Shown here piece after piece: positions 57,270 through 64,000 of a DNA stretch of 64,000 bases. Made by a program: the position numbers and the translations under genes. Where the stretch lies: assembly GCF_037893015.1 (NCBI RefSeq), contig NC_133665.1, positions 21,117,207-21,181,206 of the forward strand. The letters run 5' to 3'. Within the stretch, counting starts at the first letter, position 1, and each line of letters opens with the position of its first letter. The stretch is from Macrotis lagotis. Its lineage: Eukaryota; Chordata; Mammalia; Peramelemorphia; Peramelidae. The notes under the pieces are model-generated. The model made no database searches, was not told the origin of the DNA, and saw only the letters and a list, made by a program, of their open reading frames with translations.

Positions 57270-58105
57270 TTATTACAGAATCATAGATTGAAAAATTGGA
57301 AGTAGAGGTGTGATGGAGCCTGCTTGCACAACTCTTGTGTGATCCAATTGTTAAATTTTCATTGTGAGCCTTCACACCTTAGGATTTGGCAAACACTACT
57401 AATGAAGACAGGGCATATTTTGTTGTTTTTGATTTTTTTTAGACTTAAAAAATGAATGGGGAATATTAATGATACAGATTAAACTTAAAATTGTGTTATC
57501 TATATTTATATATAGATATATATATACACAATCACACATATTATTTCTATATTATGTATAATATATATTTTACATAGATATATGTAGTAATTAATGAAAT
57601 GGTATCCTAGCTGATTCATCAAATGTTTCTCATTGACTCCTTGGAACTTATCTCCTGAAAGGATGATTAAGTAACTGGTATGCTACTTAACAGTCATACC
57701 CCACTTCTGCTCTGTAGGACTGAACAATTTTGAGAGCCAGTTGTTAAGCATTTGCTAGCACACTCCTGTGTAGAAAAAGTTGAAGATGCTCACTACACTC
57801 TATATCAGAGGAAGAATCTCTTCTTCCACATGCTCCGCAAAGCAGTCACTGTGACTTTTCTTGAAGACCTCTCAGAGAACATACAAACTTTTGAAGTAGT
57901 AGTCCATTCCACTTTTGGATAATTCTAATTTTACTGATATCAAACTTAAATTTATCTCCCTCTAACTTCTCCCCATTGTTTTTTGTTTAGGGCCAAAAAG
58001 GATAAATTTAACCCTCTTAAACATGAGTACTTTCTTCTCCAGACTAAACTTCCCTAAACTTCATCATGTGTTTTTTCACTTGAGGATGTGAGGCTCTTCA
58101 CTATT
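57270..58105 (-). repeat. L3/CR1-like LINE 3' part, first piece
   Basis: The 3' end in reverse, AGAATCATAGATTGAAAAAT, at 57276, then after unrelated AT-rich sequence AGTCCATTCCACTTTTGGAT, ACTTCTCCCCATTG (about 57800-57990) and TCTTCTCCAGACTAAACTTC. This is the order of CR1 3' regions read backwards. Confidence 0.55.
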
Positions 58106-58114
58106 TAGACAGTC

Positions 58115-58460
58115 TTCCACTAAATCTCATTGTCTTCCTATTGTGTCAAGAATCAAATACAAACTCCTTTTGCATTCAGAACCCTTTACAATCTGATTCT
58201 AGAATCTGATTCTAGTTTATCTTTTGAGATTTATTACACATAACTGCCCTACATATATTCCTTAGTGTATTTTAGCCAAATAGTATTTTTACAGTTTAAT
58301 TTCTGTCATACAGGCTCAGATCATATTCTTTCCTTATATATTCCTTATATAAGTTCTTTGAGGACAAAGATTGATTTTTGTCTTTTTATTCCCAAGACAG
58401 AGCACAGTACCTAACACATAGCAGGAATTTGAAAAATAATTATTGCTTGCTTGATTGAAT
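58115..58460 (+). repeat. L2 LINE 3' fragment, ~345 bp
   Basis: ACAAACTCCTTTTGCATTCA, CCCTTTACAATCTGATTCTA (with a 13-bp tandem AATCTGATTCTAG), AAGTTCTTTGAGGACAAAGA, AGCACAGTACCTAACACATA. Confidence 0.75.
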
Positions 58461-58464
58461 GCTT

Positions 58465-58645
58465 TTCAATACCCCTTTCTGAAATATCTGATAACCAAAA
58501 GTTGAATAGAATACTACAGATGTTATCTGACCAAAGTCAAAAACTTCATGTCTATATCATTGAATGCAACCCAGTATCACATTAGCTTTTTTTGGCTGCC
58601 ATAATGACATTGTTGACTCATACTGAACTTGTTTTTACCCAAACC
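58465..58645 (-). repeat. L3/CR1-like LINE, second piece
   Basis: CTACAGATGTTATCTGACCA, CAGTATCACATTAGCTTTTT, GGCTGCCATAATGACATTGT, TTGACTCATACTGAACTTG. It continues the element at 57270-58105, interrupted by the L2. Confidence 0.65.
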
Positions 58646-58824
58646 TTCAGATTATATAAAGTACTGGTTTTAATGTGGTAATTCTTTAATTATTTTGTTA
58701 TTATGTTAATGCTAAAACATTGACTCTGTATTTTAGTGAAGAGACCTCATAATATCTTTGGCAAGCTAGATGTAAAATCTCAATAAGTGAAATCTGGGGA
58801 AGATTTTAGGGTTTATAGAATCTA

Positions 58825-59440
58825 TGTGTATACCCTTTGACCAGCAATATTACTACTAGATCTGCATTCTAAAGAAATCAAAGAGAAGAGTCTATTTAAT
58901 ACAAAAATATTTAAAGCAGCTCTTTTTGTGATTAGTAAGGAATTAGAAATCAAGGGTATAGCCATCAATTGGGGAGTGGCTGAACAAATCATATTACATG
59001 ATTATAATGGAATATTAACATAATGGTTTCAGAAAAAAATGGGAAATCTTATACAAGTGATGCAAAGTGGTGAGCAGTTTTATAAAAGTGATCAACTATG
59101 AAAGACTTAGCTGTCCTGATCAATACAATGATACAAGAAAATTCCAAAAGATCCATAATGAAAAATTCTATTCACCTTGAGAGAGAGAGAGACAGAGAGA
59201 GAGATCTGATGAACTCCTGAATGAAGATTGAAGCAAATATTAAATATTAAATAAAAAACTTTCATTATGTTTCTTGCATTTTAATGGAATTTTTAAAATG
59301 TGATTAATATAGAAATATGTTTTGCACAACATAATATATAAGCAATATAGTGCTTCCTTTATCAAGGAATGGGGGAAAGGCTGAAAGGTGAAAGAATTAA
59401 AATTCAATTTTTTAAAAAATAAATGTTGATTTTTCTAAAA
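58825..59440 (+). repeat. L1 LINE 3' region, ~615 bp
   Basis: + strand: ACCCTTTGACCAGCAATATT, GCAGCTCTTTTTGTGATTAG, CATCAATTGGGGAGTGGCTG, CAACTATGAAAGACTTAGCT, then the 3' end ATAGAAATATGTTTTGCACA, GAATTAAAATTCAATTTTTT. The largest L1 piece in the window, with no intact frame. Confidence 0.8.
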
Positions 59441-60229
59441 AAAAGAATTTATCAAGTTCAATCCTTGGTTTTTCAAATGCAGAAACTGAGATTGAGATTT
59501 TCTGAATTCCTGAATCCCTGCCACTATATCATGTCTTAAAAAAAATTCCCATCCACATGGTTAATTAATTAATTATTAGACTCACTGATAATATCTACAA
59601 TATATTTGCTGGTGTTTGATTCTATTCAAATTTTAACTGGAAAAGGATTTTGCTATTTTTAATATTTGATTCAAAATATCTACTACAAAAAAGGTGGATT
59701 CTTTGGATTAAATACAACTGAGTGGTTCCTAATTCCAATTGACAAACATTTGTCAAGGAGTTAATAGATTCAAGGCATGCTAGGGATATGAAAAAAAAAT
59801 TTTAAAGGTCATTACTCTCAAAAAATATATTCTAAATGAAAATACTTCATAAGTGTATATACACTATATGTACATACATAATAAATATATTATAAATGCT
59901 GCATATATACTATGTTATATACATTATTATGTTATTATAACTATGTGATGATTCAAGGAGAAAGAAAATATTAACAATTGAGAGAATCAGAGCAGGCTTT
60001 ATATGAGAGGTGATACTCTGTTGTTTCTTAGGGTAAGACATAAGAATTCTTTATTTGTTGAAGTACAGATACATGATTATAGTGAGAAGGTGAATGTTAC
60101 TGTGATGGAGCCAGGTATACTGTTAGGATGGATTTGTATCTCAGTATTGTTATACTAATCCATAGTTGCAAAATCTGGTTAAGAACATTGAATTTTCACT
60201 ATAGTGAAATTTCTTTTTCACAAAATGAC

Positions 60230-60617
60230 AGACTCTAGATTTGGTCTAAGGGGTCATCTAGTGTAGTACCTGAATAAAAATTTCTTCTTTTATATCCCCA
60301 GAAAAATGGACTTTCAGACCTTTATATGGGAAGAACCCATAACCTTCTTAAGTAGTTATTGAGAATGCTAATGATTAGGAAGTTTGTTCTTATTTTATTA
60401 TTTTTCTTATGGTAGTGTGAGAAAAAAAATCGCCATTCAGCATATAACCAAAACGTATTTTGTGCCTTTCACCTCTTCCTCCTGGGTTTACTCTCTGGAC
60501 CCAAGCAGAACAAGTGTAATCCTCCCCTTACATGATGACCCTTTAGATATTCAAAGACAACAATTAATATCTCTCTTTACCCCTGACACATAGACAACCA
60601 AGTCTTTTCACTTTTTC
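60230..60617 (-). repeat. L3/CR1-like LINE 3' part
   Basis: GGTCTAAGGGGTCATCTAGT (3' end in reverse), then CAAGCAGAACAAGTGTAATC, GACCCTTTAGATATTCAAAG, ATCTCTCTTTACCCC. The + frame 60384-60593 is its fossil. Confidence 0.65.
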
Positions 60618-60831
60618 TTTTTTAAAATTATTTTAATTTATTTGTTTTTCCAAAAACTTGCAACAATAGTTTTCACCAATCATTTTTTGCAAGGTTTAAG
60701 AGTTTTAGATTTTTCTCCCTCTCTCCCACCCTTCCCTCCCCCTCCCTCCAACAGAATATGATATAGGCTCTATATGTGTAATTATACTAAGCACAGATCC
60801 ATATTAAACTTGTTGTGAAAAAAGAATCAAA
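60618..60831 (-). mobile_element. 5'-truncated L1 insertion with 15-bp target duplication
   Basis: A 214-bp L1 3' end in reverse, starting at a T/A-rich tail (complement of poly-A) and containing CTCCCTCTCTCCCACCCTTC. Flanked exactly by TCTTTTCACTTTTTC at 60603-60617 and 60832-60846. It interrupts the L3/CR1 element. Confidence 0.88.
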
Positions 60832-60849
60832 TCTTTTCACTTTTTCCAA

Positions 60850-61371
60850 AGAATTTATATTAGAAGTAAAATTCACTTGATTCAGGGAATAGATAGATTC
60901 AGAACACAGGTTTAAAATAGTTTGAATTACAACATGGCTCCCTCAACCTCTCTCTTGCCAAAGGACCCCAAGGGCTCAGGACCCTGATGCCCTGAAGACC
61001 TCACTTAGAGTAGAGTAGTATGGATGATATGCAGTTATGCTCTAGCAGATAGGAAGACAATCTACTTGAGTAGATTTCTTGATCCTCACCTGAGATAATT
61101 ATATTCCTTCTAAGTTGGCATTTGTTGGCATTTCTCTATATGATACAGGGTCAAGAACTAATAAAGTTGGAATCAATATAAAATGAATTATTTATTCCTT
61201 TTTCTAATACATTGAATTATTAGTTCAATGAACCTTTTTCCTAATTATCCACTTTGTTCATGTGCCCTAGGCTAAGGGTGTTCTCATATGAATATTGTAT
61301 TATGTTGTAGTATAAAAAATTGCTTTAACTATTAATATGCAACCTAAAAGTTTCTTTTTTAGGCCACCATG
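60850..61371. other. intron, nothing recognised
   Basis: No exon or named repeat. Confidence 0.5.
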
Positions 61372-61680
61372 GGAAAAGGCATCTGTGGTATGATGGTAAG
61401 AGCAATGAATTTGGATTCAGAGAACTTGATTTAAATCAAATATACTGTGTAATTTTAGGCAAATCACAAAATCATTGTGGGTCTTCTCACTTGTGAAAAG
61501 GGTGAGAGGTTGCACTAAAAGGCCTTAAAAGTCCCTTTCAGCTCTGTATCCTATGTCCTGATTCTGCTATTTCATTCTGTGTGATCTTGGCCAAGTCACT
61601 TGAACTCTCAAAGCAATAGCATCTTCAACTGTAAAGTTTTATGTTTACTTACTACATAAAGTTGGGAGGAAGACACTTTA
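61372..61680 (+). repeat. two adjacent MIR-like CORE-SINE pieces
   Basis: 61372-61560 (GCATCTGTGGTATGATGGTA, TTAGGCAAATCACAAAATCA, CCTTTCAGCTCTGTATCCTA) followed by a second piece, 61560-61680 (GTGATCTTGGCCAAGTCACT, CATCTTCAACTGTAAAGTTT). Confidence 0.72.
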
Positions 61681-61757
61681 ATATAAAGTCTAACTTTCTA
61701 TATAAATTTGAGCAGCAGGAGTAAGCTCTCCAGGACATATCAAAGGTTGCATTGGTA

Positions 61758-61911
61758 TTTTTTTTTTAGGTTTTTGCAAAGCAAACGGGGTTAAGTGGCT
61801 TACCCAAGACCACACAGCTAGATAATTATTAAGAGTCTGAGACCGGATTTGAACCCAGGTATTCCTGACTACAGAGCCAATGCTTTATCCACTGCGCCAC
61901 CTAGCTGCCCC
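61758..61911 (-). repeat. short tRNA-derived marsupial SINE, full length
   Basis: A T run, then GGTTTTTGCAAAGCAAACGG and the end GCGCCACCTAGCTGCCCC. Flanks are both TATTTT-like. Confidence 0.93.
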
Positions 61912-61955
61912 TATTTTGTTTTTTCTAACAGAAATTCTTTTTCTTTTCCTAGCAG

Positions 61956-61959
<4 letters not shown>

Positions 61960-61996
<37 letters not shown>
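61960..61996. repeat. (CT)n microsatellite
   Basis: About 18 CT units. Confidence 0.96.
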
Positions 61997-62001
<5 letters not shown>

Positions 62002-62268
62002 CCATCCTTCCTTCCTTTCTGCTTGCTATTTTCTGTAAGGATGTTAGGGGCAGAGTTGCTTCTGGGTTTTTTTCTGAATTAATAATTTATTTGTTTGTTT
62101 CTTTATTTTCCAATTATAGGAAAAGATAGTTTTTGACCTTCATCCTTTTGCATGCTTTTGAGTTCCACATTTTTCCACCCCTTCATTCCACGCCCCTCCC
62201 CCATGGCAGCAAGCAATACGATACAGGTTGTACATGTAAAATCACATTTAACATAGTTCTATATTAGT

Positions 62269-62728
62269 TCTTGTCCATTATTATTGAAGAAGATCAAAAT
62301 GACATCACTATATTTAAGACAAATTACAAATTACAGTGTGTCCTCCTGTGGTTAATCAGACCAATATGAGCTTGGAATGCTCTACCTTAGCTTGGGTACA
62401 AATAGTCTATGTGAACACCTGGGGTGGAAATTCTAAACTTATGGATATTACATTTCCTTTGAGCAGTTTAAATTCTACCTTCCTCAGCACCCTCACTGAT
62501 GAGGGCATGCCATGCTGGGCGGTCCTGTGCTAGTGTTTCCCATGCTGTACAATCAGTTCTAAAGTTCTTCAATGAGACCTTCAGGGTGTCTTGGTTTTGC
62601 TTCTTCTGACCCCCTTGTAAGTGCTTGACCTGGGTGATTTCTCCATAAAAACAGGTTTTTGTGGCAAGCATATGTCTGGCATTCTAATGTGTCCAGCCCA
62701 TCATAGTTGCATTCTCTGTAGTAGTATT
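62269..62728 (-). mobile_element. 460-bp retroelement insertion with reverse-transcriptase-tail remnant
   Basis: Flanked exactly by TCTATATTAGT at 62258-62268 and 62729-62739. The minus strand encodes (62671-62468) GGQKKQNQDTLKVSLKNF followed by WETLAQDRPAW. This is the C-terminal tail pattern of non-LTR reverse transcriptases of the RTE/CR1-like kind ('GGQKKRYKD-LK-SLK-F ... WE--A-DR--WR'), as I remember it from many animal genomes. The distal end (TTATTATTGAAGAAGATCAA, AATGACATCA) resembles the composite SINE's start. No complete frame. Confidence 0.7.
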
Positions 62729-62810
62729 TCTATATTAGTCAAGCTGTGAAAGAACTAGAATTAAAGAAGAAAAAAACATGAGAAAGAAAGAAAAAACATA
62801 AAAGAAATTT

Positions 62811-62952
62811 AAAAAATTTATGGCAATTGAGCTAAGTGACTTGCCCAGGGTCACATAGCTAGGCAATTATTAAGTGTCTGAGGTCAGATTTGAATTCAGG
62901 TACTCCTGACTACAGGGCTGGTGCTCTATCCACTGTGCCACCTAGCTGCCCC
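62811..62952 (-). repeat. short tRNA-derived marsupial SINE with target duplication
   Basis: Flanked by AAGAAATTT at 62802-62810 and 62953-62961, inside the L1. Confidence 0.93.
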
Positions 62953-63599
62953 AAGAAATTTTTAAAAAGTGAACATAGTATGCTTTGTTCTGGATTCAAA
63001 ATCCATAGTTTTTCCTCTTGATGTGGATGGCATTTTCAATAACATGTCTTCAGGATTTTCCTTGATCACTAAACTTCTGAGAGAAGTTTTGTCAATCACA
63101 GTTGTTACAGTGTTGTTATTGTTAGTGCTTATTGTATTCTCCTGATTCTGCTCACTTCACTTAGCCACAGTTCATGCAAGTCTATGCTTTCTTGTCAGGT
63201 TGCTCATGATTTTTTACAGAATAATAGTAATTTGAAACATTCATACACCATAGCATATACCAGTTCACCAATTGATGAGCATTAAAGGCAGACTTTAAAT
63301 AAAGCATTCCTCCTCTTCCCCCTCCCCCCAACTCCAGTTTCTGGGAGTAATTCTTGCTTGAATGGAAAATCTAGAGTATGGATGAGAAATGGCTTGAAAA
63401 ACAGTTTTCTTCCTTCTATTCACAGAAAGATGAATTATTGCCATTCAGTTGTGTTTGCAAATGAAAGAGGAACAGGCTCCTTATAGGTCATTTTATGAGT
63501 TTTGGAATTTCAGTCATTCTCTCATATATTCCTTGGGGGTCCATACTTCTCACTTTTAAATTTGTATCTCCCAAACTTAGAAAGTACCTTGTACAATGT

Positions 63600-63825
63600 C
63601 CCTTAATTTGTTTGATTTATTGATCAAAAACATATTTAAGGAGCATCTATAATGTGCTAGGGACCTGGAAAGGATCTTGGTAGCCTTTTAGGTTACCCTT
63701 TTATTTTTTAGATGATGAAACTGAGCAACAGAGAGGGGAAATGACTTGCCAAAGTCACATAACTAGGAAGTGGTAGAGACAAAATTAGAATCCAGGTCTT
63801 TTGGCATCTCACCTAATGTCTTTCT
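63600..63825 (-). repeat. MIR/MIR3-like element
   Basis: GGACCTGGAAAGGATCTTGG, TTAGATGATGAAACTGAGCA, GAAATGACTTGCCAAAGTCA, TAGAATCCAGGTCTTTTGGC. Confidence 0.7.
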
Positions 63826-64000
63826 TAGAAAGTTTTTATTTTTTCTAGAGAAAAAAATAAGAAAATTGGCTTTATCCATTTGATGCTTTTCTCAAAAATC
63901 ACAAAATGCAGTTAAAAAATTAGCCAAAAAAGAAAAAGCTTTTGTGATGTAGTTGAAGGGGGGGAAGTTGAAGGGGAATGAGTGAGCCTTCATTCTCATC

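Larger units (their letters stand above)
62080..63285 (-). repeat. L1 LINE 3' region split by two later insertions
   Basis: Pieces 62080-62268 (GCTTTTGAGTTCCACATTTT, CATGGCAGCAAGCAATACGA), 62740-62810 (CAAGCTGTGAAAGAACTAGA) and 62953-63285 (AAAATCCATAGTTTTTCCTC, CAATCACAGTTGTTACAGTG, CAGTTCACCAATTGATGAGC) are consecutive in the reverse L1 order seen at 35620-36115. The interruptions are a 460-bp retroelement piece and a SINE. Confidence 0.8.
44307..64000 (+). other. SVEP1: SVEP1 intron 1 (continues beyond window)
   Basis: No stretch encoding the next part of the vWA domain (the conserved strand and ITDG-type segment) is visible on the + strand up to 64000, so exon 2 lies outside and the intron is at least 19.7 kb. 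It is filled with interspersed repeats. Confidence 0.75.

Overview
The window is vertebrate nuclear DNA from a marsupial. It is AT-rich and dense in short tRNA-derived SINEs of the marsupial type, along with MIR-like CORE-SINEs and L1, L2 and L3/CR1 fossils. The abundant ~150-bp SINE, with a core reading roughly CTAGGTGGCGCAGTGGATAGAG and a 3' end TTGCCTTGCAAAAA, is what I would expect in an Australian-type (australidelphian) marsupial, possibly a dasyurid. The species call is from memory of repeat families and is only moderately secure.

There is one recognisable gene. The first coding exon of SVEP1 (sushi, von Willebrand factor A, EGF and pentraxin domain protein) lies on the + strand at 43683-44306. 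It sits in a CpG-rich block (about 43440-44320) and ends at a GTAAGA splice donor in phase 0. Everything from 44307 to the window end is SVEP1 intron 1; I found no second exon, so this intron is at least 19.7 kb. Everything upstream of about 43340 is intergenic and promoter-proximal DNA in which I see no other gene, RNA gene or conserved exon.

Layout: 1-18500 is intergenic DNA with scattered SINE and MIR copies and a 483-bp non-autonomous hAT-type transposon at 7914-8396 flanked by an 8-bp target duplication. 18504-28808 holds two nearly identical ~5.1-kb direct copies on either side of a 100-N assembly gap (23621-23720); this is most simply a false duplication made by joining two haplotype contigs. 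28809-42700 is intergenic DNA rich in nested old repeats, ending in a 159-bp tandem duplication about 1 kb upstream of the gene. 42700-44310 is the SVEP1 promoter region and first exon. 44311-64000 is intron 1, full of SINEs, MIRs, L3/CR1 and L1 pieces, including a 460-bp retroelement fragment that encodes a reverse-transcriptase C-terminal-like tail and was inserted into an older L1.

I did not find a new gene system. The observations most worth following are the gap-flanking duplication, the poly-serine expansion in SVEP1, the hAT element, the chimeric retroelement insertion, and a recurrent composite SINE.
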